Shown here piece after piece: positions 17,726-26,421 of a DNA stretch of 64,000 nucleotides (its first letter is position 1; every line of letters starts with the position of its first letter). The notes beneath the pieces are model-generated. The model was not told the DNA's origin. It saw nothing but the letters and a program-made list of their open reading frames with translations, and searched no databases. The DNA lies in contig CAVQYC010000002.1 of NCBI GenBank assembly GCA_963717985.1, positions 1 through 64,000 of the forward strand, given 5' to 3'. This DNA comes from BOG-1155 sp963717985 (lineage in GTDB: Bacteria > Desulfobacterota > Syntrophorhabdia > Syntrophorhabdales > WCHB1-27). A program made the position numbers and the translations under genes.

Positions 17726-18772
17726 TCACTCGCTTGCCGGCAGGTATATGTGGAAGGCGGTCCCTGTGCCGGGTTCGCTGTATGCCGTGATATACCCGTC
17801 ATGCTGTTTCACGATACCATATACAATGGAGAGGCCGAGGCCGAAGCCCTCTCCCACCTCCCTCGTCGTGAAGAAGGGGTCGAAAACCTTCTGAAGCGTC
17901 TTTTCATCCATGCCGATCCCTGTGTCGGTCACTGAGACGAGGGCGTATGTTCCCAGCGTGCCGTACCCGTGAGCTCTCTCAAACGCATCGTCGATCTCCG
18001 CCCGTTTCGTCTCTATCCGCAGCCGTCCTCCCTGCGGCATGGCATCACGGGCATTGGTTGTCAGGTTCACAAGCGCCTGGTTGATCAGCGTCTTGTCCGC
18101 CATAACCATGCTATCATCACCAATGGCGATCTCGAGTTCTATGTCGTCAGGCACGAGCCTCCGCAGGAGCTTCGCAGCATCCATCACCATGGCGCCGACT
18201 TTTTGGGGTTTCAGCTCGATCGCCTGCTTTCCGCCAAAGGCAAGCATGCCTTTGGTGAGGCCGGCCGCCTTTCCGGCAGACGCGAAGATCTGATCCACGT
18301 AGATCCTGAGAGGATCAGCCGGGTCCATCTTCATCTGGAGGAGGTTGGCAGAGCCCATGACTGCCATAAGGATGTTGTTGAAATGATGGGCTATGCCGCT
18401 TGCCAATATGCCGACGGCCTCCATCTTCTGCGCCTGGAGGAGTTCGGACCGTAATAGCGGGTTTTCTTTCTCTCTCTCCCGTTCCTGGCCCGCCATGAGG
18501 CTTTCCGGCAGGAACATGCTCCGGATCACGGCCCGCAGGTCGAGGAATTCTTCCCCCTGGTATATACCCTCTATGCCCTGTTTGAAGACTTCAACGGCCT
18601 CGACGGCGTCGTAGCCATAGCCGAATACGGAGATGCCTGCCGCGTGCGCTTTGAAGCCGGGATGCATAGGCTCGACCACGGCGACAAGGGGCATCCCGAG
18701 TTGCCTGCCAAGGAGGCGGCGAATCTCGAAACGACACGGGTCAGATTCTTCGACGTTATAGTGTCTCGCCAT
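17726..18772 (-). CDS. Sensor histidine kinase, orphan
   Basis: 348 aa from the ATG at 18770-18772; an ATG three codons earlier is also possible. The N-terminal ~110 residues are an unrecognised input domain without membrane segments, so it is probably cytoplasmic. The H-box is SGIAHHFNNILMAVMG: most relatives have HDFNN, here HHFNN, with the phospho-accepting His retained. The ATPase domain is complete: N-box NLTTNARDAMP, G1 DTGIGMDEKTLQKVFDPFFTT and G2 GFGLGLSIVYGIV. No receiver domain or response-regulator gene is adjacent, so it is an orphan kinase. Confidence 0.85.
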   Translation of the reverse strand: MARHYNVEESDPCRFEIRRLLGRQLGMPLVAVVEPMHPGFKAHAAGISVFGYGYDAVEAVEVFKQGIEGIYQGEEFLDLRAVIRSMFLPESLMAGQEREREKENPLLRSELLQAQKMEAVGILASGIAHHFNNILMAVMGSANLLQMKMDPADPLRIYVDQIFASAGKAAGLTKGMLAFGGKQAIELKPQKVGAMVMDAAKLLRRLVPDDIELEIAIGDDSMVMADKTLINQALVNLTTNARDAMPQGGRLRIETKRAEIDDAFERAHGYGTLGTYALVSVTDTGIGMDEKTLQKVFDPFFTTREVGEGFGLGLSIVYGIVKQHDGYITAYSEPGTGTAFHIYLPASE

Positions 18773-18848
18773 GAAAGGCACCAGTTATTGTTATCGGTTG
18801 GTTCCTGAGTCCTGGTACAGGCAGTCCGGACCGGCTAGGCGGTCGGCC

Positions 18849-18992
18849 TCAATCGATGTCCTCACACGCATGATGCAACTCCTCCGCCCGGCAGACATTT
18901 ATCACCCGCCCGTAACATGAATTCGGTCGCTCGGTGGTCTTACCGATGAAAAATGTCGGTGCGGTTATATCTGAGGCCAGTCGGCTTTCCAT
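18849..18992 (-). CDS. Possible small protein of 47 aa
   Basis: Short ORF starting MESRLASDITAPTFFIGK and ending EELHHACEDID. GAGGGTGAG, a reasonable ribosome-binding site, lies directly before the ATG. No family is recognised. It is upstream of, and in the same direction as, the orphan histidine kinase. It could be a real small gene or a decayed piece of a longer one. Confidence 0.35.
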   Translation of the reverse strand: MESRLASDITAPTFFIGKTTERPNSCYGRVINVCRAEELHHACEDID

Positions 18993-19030
18993 CTCACCCT
19001 CGCGGGCGGTCCGGCTTTTTCACATTTGAT

Positions 19031-19101
19031 TTATTTTCATATGGTATCTATTATAATTTCATACAGCATATAAGGCAATGTCAAGTATTTTCATGCAGTA
19101 T
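19031..19101. repeat. AT-rich repeated TTTCATRCAG motif (split by an IS)
   Basis: Related units occur at 19034 (TTTTCATATGGTAT), 19056 (ATTTCATACAGCATATAA) and 19088 (TTTCATGCAGTAT). A fourth lies beyond the insertion element near 20480 (ATTTCATACAGTGCATAA). They look like a cluster of operator or iteron-type sites upstream of the histidine kinase; the third unit is the IS target. Confidence 0.5.
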
Positions 19102-20458
19102 TGTTGCTGCAATATAATTATGTCACCCCTTAGCTGCAATATGAAAATGTCACCCCCGCCGATAACAAGGGGCACCGAGGGGAGGTGCTCCGGTGAGAAA
19201 AGGAGTGACGTTCATGACGGAAGAGGTAAGGCGGTACGGCGTGGTAGCGGCGGCATTGGACGGCAGGATGATGAACGGAGAGGCTGCGGCGGCGTTAGGC
19301 GTCTCCCTCCGCCAGCTAAAGAGGATCAAGGCTAAAGTGAAGAAGGAAGGACCTTCCGGAATTAAGCACGGCAACAGCGGGCGCCCTTCCTGCAGAGCTT
19401 TCCCTGCCGGGATGAAAGAGCGGGCGATGAAGCTCGCCAATGAGAAGTATTTCGACTTCAACTTCTCCCACCTCTCGGAGATGCTGGAAGAGCAGGAAGG
19501 GATAAAGATCAACCGCGAGACCTTGCGGCAATGGCTTCGTCCTGAAGGGTTCGGAGGAAAGGTCCGGAAGCAGCGCAGACATAGGAAGAGAAGAAAACGA
19601 TCGGAGAAGGAAGGCCATATGCTCTTTTTGGACGGCTCTCCCCATGCGTGGTTCGGGGAGGAAAAGACAACGCTCCTTCTGTCTACGGACGACTCGACGG
19701 GGAAGCCTCTTTATGGGCTGTTTCGAAAGGAAGAAGACCTGGAGGGCTGTTTTGGCGTATGCAAAGAGGTCTTTGCCCGTTTCGGCCGGCCCTCGGTCTT
19801 CTATCTCGATCGGGCCTCCCAGTTTAAAACCACCCGGCATAAGAGCGATTCTGTCGAGCCTACCCAGTTCCAGAGAGCCATGAGCGAGCTGGGGATACGG
19901 CTCATCTTTGCCCATTCTGCTCAAGCCAGAGGAAGAGGCGAGAGGATCAACAGGACCTTCCAGGACAGGCTTGTCGCTGAGCTTCGGCTTAAGAATATCG
20001 CCGACCGCGAAGGGGCGACGAAGTATCTGAACGAAACCTTCATCCCCAAGTACGCTCGGCTCTTCGGCGTTGCCCCGGAAGACCCGAAGCCTGCATGGAG
20101 ACCGCTTCCTCAAGACGCGGACATGCGGAACATCCTTTGTAAGCGATATGAGGCAAAGGTCAATTACGACAACACGATCTCGGTCGACGGACAGGCGATC
20201 CAACTGTTCCCGACAAAGACGAGGCTGAGCTTTGCCAAGGCTTCCGTTACGGCGAATCATTGGCTCGACGGAAGCTGGCATGTCTTTCATCATACGGCGG
20301 GAGAGGTTCCCTGCAAGCCTATCGAAGGACGCGTCCGGCCGGGGTCCTACATGCGCCCAGGGCCGGCGAGCGAAGCGAGAGCGTCTCTATGAAAAGGGCC
20401 AAGGGGGGGTGACATATTCACGTTGCAAAAAGGGTGACATTTTTATGTTGCAATAACA
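19102..20458. mobile_element. IS1202/ISNCY-like insertion sequence with 17-bp target duplication
   Basis: About 1,357 bp. Long inverted ends contain two tandem copies of a GCAAYATAAWWATGTCACCC-like unit: the left end begins TGTTGCTGCAATAT and the right end, read inward, TGTTATTGCAACAT. The flanks carry a perfect 17-bp direct repeat, GTATTTTCATGCAGTAT, at 19085-19101 and 20459-20475. Target duplications of 15-18 bp are typical of one IS1202 subgroup. Confidence 0.9.
19214..20392 (+). CDS. Transposase, IS1202/ISNCY type (HTH plus rve DDE domain)
   Basis: 392 aa from the ATG at 19214, chosen because AAAAGGAG lies 8 bases upstream; an in-frame GTG at 19193 is less likely. The N-terminal helix-turn-helix (GEAAAALGVSLRQLKRIKAK) should bind the inverted ends. 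The integrase core shows D in MLFLDGSPHAWFG, D in FYLDRASQF and E in RGRGERINRTFQ. A C-terminal small domain follows (NTISVDGQAIQLFP). The reading frame is intact, so the element may be active. Confidence 0.9.
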   Translation: MTEEVRRYGVVAAALDGRMMNGEAAAALGVSLRQLKRIKAKVKKEGPSGIKHGNSGRPSCRAFPAGMKERAMKLANEKYFDFNFSHLSEMLEEQEGIKINRETLRQWLRPEGFGGKVRKQRRHRKRRKRSEKEGHMLFLDGSPHAWFGEEKTTLLLSTDDSTGKPLYGLFRKEEDLEGCFGVCKEVFARFGRPSVFYLDRASQFKTTRHKSDSVEPTQFQRAMSELGIRLIFAHSAQARGRGERINRTFQDRLVAELRLKNIADREGATKYLNETFIPKYARLFGVAPEDPKPAWRPLPQDADMRNILCKRYEAKVNYDNTISVDGQAIQLFPTKTRLSFAKASVTANHWLDGSWHVFHHTAGEVPCKPIEGRVRPGSYMRPGPASEARASL

Positions 20459-20616
20459 GTATTTTCATGCAGTATATAATTTCATACAGTGCATAACGCA
20501 AGAAAATGTGTGATAACACGTATTATCAGTGCTTGATTTCAGACGGATCAATAAGTGAGTCTACTTCTTGAACCTTCTCCTTATTGCCTCAAAACCCGCG
20601 AGGCCGAGAAGCCGAG

Positions 20617-21267
20617 TTAAAACCTGAAGCCCACGTTCGCAGTGAAGAGGGCACCCTGCATTGAGCGACTTTCAGTGACAGGAAGACCCCCGACGCTCGT
20701 TGTCATCCTTATGTATCCTGGCCATAGATATCTCCCTTCAAGGCCAACGAACACTCGCGGGGTTATGTTATAGGCTACTCCTGTTCCCAGGAACCCTCCC
20801 ACCAAAGTTTTATTGTCACTGCTCGGCGCGCTCACGGCCGCACCAGAAAACCTTGCCTTGCTATTAACGAAATAGGCACCTGGTCCTGCCAGGAAGTAGA
20901 GCTCAAACTGCTTTTTAATAGGCGCAATTATCTTAATCGCCGCCGTCAGAGGGACAGCGTCCACGCTCTCCTTCAGGGAAACACCTGAGCCTAAACCCGA
21001 TGCGCTGAACGTTTTGCTTGTACCGAAATAGCCGCTGCTCAATTCTATGGCTAAATGCTCGTCAACTCGGTATCCGTATGCAAGCTCTCCACTAAACCCC
21101 GCATCCAGGTGGCTAGGGGGACCCTGAGGGTAAAAGCCTCCGCCTTTCACTACGACGTAGCTCTTGTAATCAAACCATGTTGAAGGCGCTTGCTGGGCAT
21201 AAAGAGCTGGAGAGATGGCGAGAGTAGCGATGCAGAGCAGAAGGAACAGAGTAAAGTTTTTCGTCAT
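20617..21267 (-). CDS. Outer-membrane beta-barrel protein
   Basis: 216 aa. A clear signal peptide (FTLFLLLCIATLAISPALYA) is followed by ~190 residues of alternating hydrophobic/polar strands with many aromatic and Gly residues. The C-terminus ends in ANVGFRF, the terminal Phe typical of Bam-inserted barrels. The pattern fits the OmpA/OmpW-like small-barrel group of about eight strands. There is no OmpA peptidoglycan-binding domain. The role is unknown; related proteins are surface antigens or small porins. It is a single gene with no obvious operon partner. Confidence 0.75.
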   Translation of the reverse strand: MTKNFTLFLLLCIATLAISPALYAQQAPSTWFDYKSYVVVKGGGFYPQGPPSHLDAGFSGELAYGYRVDEHLAIELSSGYFGTSKTFSASGLGSGVSLKESVDAVPLTAAIKIIAPIKKQFELYFLAGPGAYFVNSKARFSGAAVSAPSSDNKTLVGGFLGTGVAYNITPRVFVGLEGRYLWPGYIRMTTSVGGLPVTESRSMQGALFTANVGFRF

Positions 21268-21410
21268 GCGGCACCCCCCACTGGATTAGGTGGATTGTAA
21301 CACAGAAACAAACGGGTAGTCACGAAAAAGTACGAAAAGCAGAGCTATCGAAGAAACAAATTGCTGCCCCTTTCAGGTGACATCCTTCGCTCATGTGAGA
21401 AGCCCCCACC

Positions 21411-21950
21411 CTACTCGATCATGAGAAAGGCATACCTGTTCATCGTCTCCTTGTAGTCTCTGAGGACCTGTATGGGATAGCCGACGCCTCTGGCCGTTGC
21501 ATAGACATCTATTCCCATTGCGTCTGCCCCCGGACGGGCGGATCTTTTATCCTTGCAATCTGCCCTGTTGCCGGAGCACTCCTCGCATTGGCTACAAGAA
21601 GCAAAAGAAACCAGGAAGGCCTTGTAGTACCCGGCCAGAAAGATATCCCTTTCCAGTTTCAGGAGCCTTTGACCGGCTTCCCTGCCCCAGGGCACGTGCT
21701 CCGCCCGGTCTTCGAGGGCCTTTTGAAAATGAAGAATTGCGATCTCATCATACTCGGAAAAGAACTCCCGGCACTGCTCGATGGACGGCACGTTGGGCGG
21801 ACAGCTTCCTTTGACCCCATAGTAAGGACATCCGAACATGCACCTGAACCGGACCCATTGGGCTACTTTTATGTCCTTCGGCTTGAGCCATCTGAAATCC
21901 GTAAATCCATGCTGCGCAAAAAGGTTTTCAAGCTCTTCTCTCTTCGCCAT
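21411..21950 (-). CDS. DUF2284 metal-binding protein
   Basis: 179 aa, cysteine-rich: FRCMFGCPYYGVKGSCPPN near the N-terminus and CSQCEECSGNRADC near residue 120, the conserved Cys sets of DUF2284. The last part (ARPGADAMGIDVYATARGVG) also matches. The family is widespread in anaerobes and probably binds a metal or Fe-S cluster; its biochemical role is not established. It follows recJ by 57 bp in the same direction and could be the last gene of that operon. Confidence 0.85.
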   Translation of the reverse strand: MAKREELENLFAQHGFTDFRWLKPKDIKVAQWVRFRCMFGCPYYGVKGSCPPNVPSIEQCREFFSEYDEIAILHFQKALEDRAEHVPWGREAGQRLLKLERDIFLAGYYKAFLVSFASCSQCEECSGNRADCKDKRSARPGADAMGIDVYATARGVGYPIQVLRDYKETMNRYAFLMIE

Positions 21951-22007
21951 CCGTAGTGCCTCCTTATGATCTTGGTGAACTGAGCGCTATCGCTTCCCCG
22001 GCCCTAC

Positions 22008-23666
22008 TTAAATTACGAATTCCCTTATATGGAGATGTATGAACTTTTCGCCCATCCTTTCCCTTATCGCCGGGCACGCGATGATCTTCACGCCCGGCAC
22101 GTCGGGTATCTCCGTCTTCCTCTGCATGTTCCCGTACCAGATGCGGTTCCTCTGATCGACCAGTTTTACCGACCTGTTGCTGGCGGAGACCTGCGAAGGG
22201 GCGAGGAGGAAGCCCGGCCGCGGGTTGCCGAACCCGAAAGGCGCGAGCAGGTCGATATACTCTACCAGCTCCCTTGTCAGGTCCTCGAACTCGATGACCG
22301 CGTCGATGCCGATTACCTTTTCTCCGCATCTGAGCGCGCCTCTTACCGCCTCTTCGAACGCGCCCGGGAACCGGGACAGGTTCGCCTCATCGATCGACAG
22401 GCCGCAGGCGAACTTGTGGCCGCCGAATTTCACGAGGAGGTCGGAAAGGGTGCTCACCGTACCGTAGAGGTCGAGACCGGGGACGCTTCTCGCCGAACCC
22501 TTCCACGTCCCATCTATCCTCGTAAAGATGATGCAGGGCTTCCCCTGGCTCTCCGCCAGCTTCTGGGCGGCGATGCCGATCACCCCAACGGGCCAGTCCT
22601 CCTTGTAGAGCACAACCGTCTGCTTCGAAGGGAGAGCCTCTCCCTCCATCATCCCCAGGGCCTCCAGGATAATCGTCTCTTCCATGCCCTGGCGCTGTCT
22701 GTTCGCCCCGTTCAGCGCCTCAAGCAGCCTTGCGCATTCGCCCTCCCCGGTCGCGGTCAGGAATTCAAGGGCGGCTAGCGGGTGCGCAACACGTCCGGCC
22801 GCATTGATGCGCGGGATGATGATAAAGGAAAGGGCATAGCCGTCGAGCTTCTGCGAGAAGATCAGGTTTTGTCTGAAGAACGATTTGAGCCATTCTTTTG
22901 GCTGCTTTTGCATCATCTCCATGCCGAATTTCACGAGCACGCGGTTGTCCCCGGTCAGCGGCACCATATCCGCCACAGTCCCTACGGCCACGAGGTCGAG
23001 CTGCCGCTTCAGGTTGATCGGGCGCTTGAGTTGTCCCTGCCTGTGCATGGTCCTTCTGAGGGCGATAAGGAAGAAAAAGGTGACGCCGCAGGCGGCAAGC
23101 TCGCGCGTGGGGAAGAGCGCCCCTTTTCTCTTGGGGTTGACAAGGGCCAGCGGCCGGGGATGGATATCTGCTACCTCATGGTGGTCCAGGACGACCGTCT
23201 CCATGCCGAAGCCCCTTGCCATCTCTATTTCAATCGCGTTCGACGAACCGCAGTCGAGGCAGATGAGAAGCTCGACCCCCTTGTCCCGCAGCGTTTCTAC
23301 GGCCCCGGGGTTGAGCCCGTAGCCTTCTGACCGCGCCGGCAGATAAACCTCAGGGCGGACGCCTAGCTCCCCGAGGAAGTTGACCATCAGGGCCGTGGAT
23401 GTCACGCCGTCGGCGTCGTAGTCGCCAAATAGTCCGATCTTCCTGCCCTCTTTCAGCGCGCCGGCCACAGCATTCACGGCCGCCTCCATATCGGGCAGCA
23501 GAAAGGGGTCGGAGAGGTGCTCTATTTTGGGGTAGAGGAAGCGTATCCCGTCATCGCACGTGAGGATGCCCCGTGTTGCGAGGACCCTGGCGACGAGATG
23601 AGGGAGGTTGAGGCCCGTGGCCAGTGCCGCGACTACGGGCGGTTCATAAGGCTCGATTCTGAGCAC
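22008..23666 (-). CDS. recJ: Single-stranded-DNA-specific exonuclease RecJ
   Basis: 552 aa, typical length. DHH-superfamily 5'-3' exonuclease used in recombination and mismatch repair. Visible motifs include GDYDADG (residues 81-87), LICLDCGSS, DHHEV (161-165), the DHHA1 segment FGGHKFACGLSI and a C-terminal OB domain. The two Asp-rich motifs coordinate Mn2+/Mg2+. Its start overlaps the 3' end of pyrD by 23 bp, placing it in the mobA-rimI-pyrK-pyrD-recJ transcript. The frame is intact. Confidence 0.95.
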   Translation of the reverse strand: MLRIEPYEPPVVAALATGLNLPHLVARVLATRGILTCDDGIRFLYPKIEHLSDPFLLPDMEAAVNAVAGALKEGRKIGLFGDYDADGVTSTALMVNFLGELGVRPEVYLPARSEGYGLNPGAVETLRDKGVELLICLDCGSSNAIEIEMARGFGMETVVLDHHEVADIHPRPLALVNPKRKGALFPTRELAACGVTFFFLIALRRTMHRQGQLKRPINLKRQLDLVAVGTVADMVPLTGDNRVLVKFGMEMMQKQPKEWLKSFFRQNLIFSQKLDGYALSFIIIPRINAAGRVAHPLAALEFLTATGEGECARLLEALNGANRQRQGMEETIILEALGMMEGEALPSKQTVVLYKEDWPVGVIGIAAQKLAESQGKPCIIFTRIDGTWKGSARSVPGLDLYGTVSTLSDLLVKFGGHKFACGLSIDEANLSRFPGAFEEAVRGALRCGEKVIGIDAVIEFEDLTRELVEYIDLLAPFGFGNPRPGFLLAPSQVSASNRSVKLVDQRNRIWYGNMQRKTEIPDVPGVKIIACPAIRERMGEKFIHLHIREFVI

Positions 23667-24561
23667 GCGCTAGTCCTCTGATCCCGTCCACAGCCGGGAT
23701 GGCGTGGCTGTCCATGTAGGTGCCGATGCCCTTTACGATCTTCGGTATGGCAAAGGGGTCGATGAACGTGGCTGTCCCCACCTGGACCGCCGTAGCCCCG
23801 GCCAGGAGGAATGCGAGGGCGTCCATCCAATCACAGACGCCGCCCGTGCCGATGACGGGAACGGGAACGGCCGCTGAGATGTCGGCGACTGCCCGAAGGG
23901 CCACGGTCTTCAGAAACGGCCCTGACAGCCCCCCTCTCACCGGCATGCGCTTCTCTTCCACGTCCACGGCCGCCGCGGGCAGCGTGTTGAAGACCGTAAT
24001 GGCGTCCGCGCCCGCCTCATAAGCTGCGGCGGCTATCGCACCGATGTCCGTCACCTCGGGCGTCAGCTTTGCACAGAGCGGTATGCCCGTCGCCGCCTTC
24101 ACCCTCCTCACGACCCTGAAGACGTCCTCCGCGTGCTTGCCCAGGCACATGCCGCCCTGCTTGACATTGGGACAGGAGAGGTTCATCTCCAGCGCCAGGA
24201 TAAGCGGGTCCTCCCTTATGCCAACGGCTGCCCTCACGTACTCCTCCTCGGTGAAGCCGAAGAAGTTGATAATGACAGGCGTCTCCCTCTCCCGGAACAG
24301 GGGAAAGACCTCGTCGAAAAACCTCTTCAGCCCGATGTTCTGGAGGCCGACGTTATTGATGAGTGCCGATCTCTCCTCCCAGAGCCGCGGCGGGGGGTTG
24401 CCGTGGTGGGGGTGTTCGGAGAGGCCCTTCGACACGTAGGCCCCGAGCGTATCGACGTGCCACAGGGGCTCTATCTCGCTCCCGTAGCCCAGCGTGCCCG
24501 AGGCGTTCATCACCGGATTGCGCAGGGTCTTACCGAATATCTCTACAGAGAGATCTGCCAT
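23644..24561 (-). CDS. pyrD: Dihydroorotate dehydrogenase, class 1B catalytic subunit
   Basis: 305 aa. It oxidises dihydroorotate to orotate with FMN. The family signature is visible: MNASGTLGYGSE, the catalytic-loop Cys in LALEMNLSCPNVK, and the FMN-phosphate site VIGTGGVCDWMDALAF. Class 1B enzymes work with PyrK, encoded directly upstream with a 19-bp overlap, and pass electrons to NAD+. Use of an NAD-linked rather than quinone-linked enzyme fits an anaerobe. The start overlaps the pyrK end and the end overlaps recJ. Confidence 0.95.
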   Translation of the reverse strand: MADLSVEIFGKTLRNPVMNASGTLGYGSEIEPLWHVDTLGAYVSKGLSEHPHHGNPPPRLWEERSALINNVGLQNIGLKRFFDEVFPLFRERETPVIINFFGFTEEEYVRAAVGIREDPLILALEMNLSCPNVKQGGMCLGKHAEDVFRVVRRVKAATGIPLCAKLTPEVTDIGAIAAAAYEAGADAITVFNTLPAAAVDVEEKRMPVRGGLSGPFLKTVALRAVADISAAVPVPVIGTGGVCDWMDALAFLLAGATAVQVGTATFIDPFAIPKIVKGIGTYMDSHAIPAVDGIRGLARAQNRAL

Positions 24562-25307
24562 AGGTCAAACACCGGTCCTTCCTTACAGACCCTTTTGTAC
24601 GGCTCCTGCTCATCGAGGGTCTTCCTCACGCAGCCGAAACAGATGCCCAGGCCGCAGGCCATCCTCTCCTCCACAAGCACCTGGCAGGGGATGCCCGCGC
24701 CGCCGAGCAGGGCCGCAAGGCTTCGGTACATGGCTTCCGGCCCGCACGCGAATACCTGGATGGGCCTCTTCATCCCGGCAATCTGCTGCGCCAGCAGCTC
24801 AACGACATTGCCCGTGCAGCCGAAGGAGCCGTCCATGGTGGAGACTTGCGGCGCATGCGGCATGATCCGTCCGAGCAGGCCCATATCGCTTTGCGTGGCA
24901 CAGCCCCAGAAAAGCGTCCCTTTTTTGCCCACCCTCGTCCAGAGTAAATGGATGCCGGCGATGCCTATGCCGCCTGCGACGAGCACGGGCGCGTGACCGG
25001 GCAGCGGTGTAAACCCGTTGCCCAGCGGGCCGAGGACCCGCATTTTGTCACCGCGACCCGCGCCGGATAGCGCGGACGTCCCCTTCCCCGCCACCTTGTA
25101 AAGGATTGAAAGCACGCCCCTGCCGTACTGATAGACGCTGAAGGGCCTTCTCAGGAATATGTCGGCGCCGGGGACCTTGAGCATGACGAACTGGCCTGGC
25201 CTCGGGGCCGCCATCTTTCGTTCGAGCCTGAAGGCAAGGAGATAATGACCGGGCACGATGCACCTGTTTTGCAGGACCGTGCCTTCCAGGTCATCGATCC
25301 TGAGCAT
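24543..25307 (-). CDS. pyrK: Dihydroorotate dehydrogenase electron-transfer subunit
   Basis: 254 aa ferredoxin-reductase-like protein. The FAD-binding motif is RRPFSVYQY, the NAD-binding region is LVAGGIGIAGIHLL, and the C-terminal 2Fe-2S ligands lie in ERMACGLGICFGCVRK with a last Cys in YKRVCKEGPVFD. It forms the heterotetramer with PyrD and moves electrons from FMN through Fe-S and FAD to NAD+. It overlaps rimI upstream by 17 bp and pyrD downstream by 19 bp, so translation is probably coupled. Confidence 0.95.
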   Translation of the reverse strand: MLRIDDLEGTVLQNRCIVPGHYLLAFRLERKMAAPRPGQFVMLKVPGADIFLRRPFSVYQYGRGVLSILYKVAGKGTSALSGAGRGDKMRVLGPLGNGFTPLPGHAPVLVAGGIGIAGIHLLWTRVGKKGTLFWGCATQSDMGLLGRIMPHAPQVSTMDGSFGCTGNVVELLAQQIAGMKRPIQVFACGPEAMYRSLAALLGGAGIPCQVLVEERMACGLGICFGCVRKTLDEQEPYKRVCKEGPVFDLWQISL

Positions 25308-25773
25308 CGTCCGCCTTAAAGCACATCACCAGCGCGTCCTCATTCGTCTCTCTGTAGTATTTCTTCCTCTTCCCGATCTTCATGAACCCCAACTGCTCGT
25401 AGAGCCTGATCGCGTCTATGTTACCCTCGCGCACCTCCAGGAAAAACTCCTTCCCTCCGCGATCGCCCAACACGCCGATCGCATGACGCAAAAGCTGCGT
25501 CGCACAGCCCTCTTTCCTCGACTCCGGCGCCACGGCGATATTGAGGACCTGTACCTCGTCCCCTATCACGTAGAAGTTTGCATAACCGGCCACCTTGTTG
25601 TCAACCTTTTTTCTTATCACCAGATTGAAAGACAGGGGAAAGGAGAGGGTCTCCCGGAAGAGCCTCTTCGACCAGGGCGCGACAAAAGACCGTTTTTCAA
25701 TCCCGAGCACCTCGTCGAGGTCAGCTTCCCGCATCTCCTCGATCTCCACCTCGTCGGATGAGTCTTTCGGCAC
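25291..25773 (-). CDS. rimI: Ribosomal protein S18 alanine N-acetyltransferase (RimI-like GNAT)
   Basis: GNAT acetyltransferase that acetylates the N-terminal Ala of S18 in known members. It has the acetyl-CoA loop VAPESRKEGCATQLL and the C-terminal NIDAIRLYEQLGFMKIGKRKKYY. The longest frame starts at 25821, deep inside mobA. Alignment with RimI N-termini (EIEEMREADLDEVLGIE) favours a GTG at 25773 or 25749; the ATG at 25734 would trim the first strand. The gene overlaps mobA upstream and pyrK downstream. Confidence 0.8.
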   Translation of the reverse strand: MPKDSSDEVEIEEMREADLDEVLGIEKRSFVAPWSKRLFRETLSFPLSFNLVIRKKVDNKVAGYANFYVIGDEVQVLNIAVAPESRKEGCATQLLRHAIGVLGDRGGKEFFLEVREGNIDAIRLYEQLGFMKIGKRKKYYRETNEDALVMCFKADDAQDR

Positions 25774-26362
25774 GTAGTAAGTCCTCCTCGGTATTGATAT
25801 TCGTAAAGACCGATACCCCACGGTTGAAAAACACGGGGTCAGGCGGCAGCACCTTCACAGACACCATGGCGAAAACGTCTGCGATCTTCATACGCCCGCG
25901 CACGAGGCCGGCGATCTTCATACTCCCGCGCCCGAGGGCAGTGAGCATGGGGGAAATGCAGCTCCTGTGGTAAAGCGCGTGCATCGGCTCAAGCCCGCCT
26001 TCGGTCTGCGGTATGATGATATCTTCCCCGGCTGCCGTGTCGACCACGTACCTCATCGCCTCAGCGCTGACAAAAGGCATATCGCAGCCCAGCACGAAGA
26101 CATAGTCCGTATCGGATGCGATCAGTGCGGAAACAATGCCGGTCAGCGCGCCCGCCAGGGGCAGGATGTCTTTGATGACCGGCGCTTCCACCCCGTCGAA
26201 GGCTGTATGGAGGCTCGACACCACCATGATGTCGGTGAATACCCTTTTCGCCTCATCAAAGACATGGGCGATCAGGGGCTTGCCGTCGAGGAGCACCGTC
26301 GCCTTGTCACGCCCCATCCTTCTGCTCTTGCCCCCTGATATGATGGCGCACGTGACCCTCAT
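25721..26362 (-). CDS. mobA: Molybdenum cofactor guanylyltransferase
   Basis: 213 aa. MobA joins GMP to molybdopterin to give the guanine-dinucleotide cofactor used by formate dehydrogenases and other Mo/W enzymes. Nucleotidyltransferase motifs are clear: IISGGKSRRMGRDKATVLLD (GTP loop), VLGCDMPFVS (metal-binding Asp) and the late FTNINTEEDL. It sits 60 bp behind the second HtrA gene and overlaps rimI. The tungstate transporter at 43-46 kb fits the same cofactor economy. Confidence 0.9.
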   Translation of the reverse strand: MRVTCAIISGGKSRRMGRDKATVLLDGKPLIAHVFDEAKRVFTDIMVVSSLHTAFDGVEAPVIKDILPLAGALTGIVSALIASDTDYVFVLGCDMPFVSAEAMRYVVDTAAGEDIIIPQTEGGLEPMHALYHRSCISPMLTALGRGSMKIAGLVRGRMKIADVFAMVSVKVLPPDPVFFNRGVSVFTNINTEEDLLRAERLIRRGGDRGDAGS

Positions 26363-26421
26363 GGAGTTTATTTAACACCCTTTTCGCTCGTCAGTAAAGC
26401 ACCACGACGGGAGGGCAGGAT

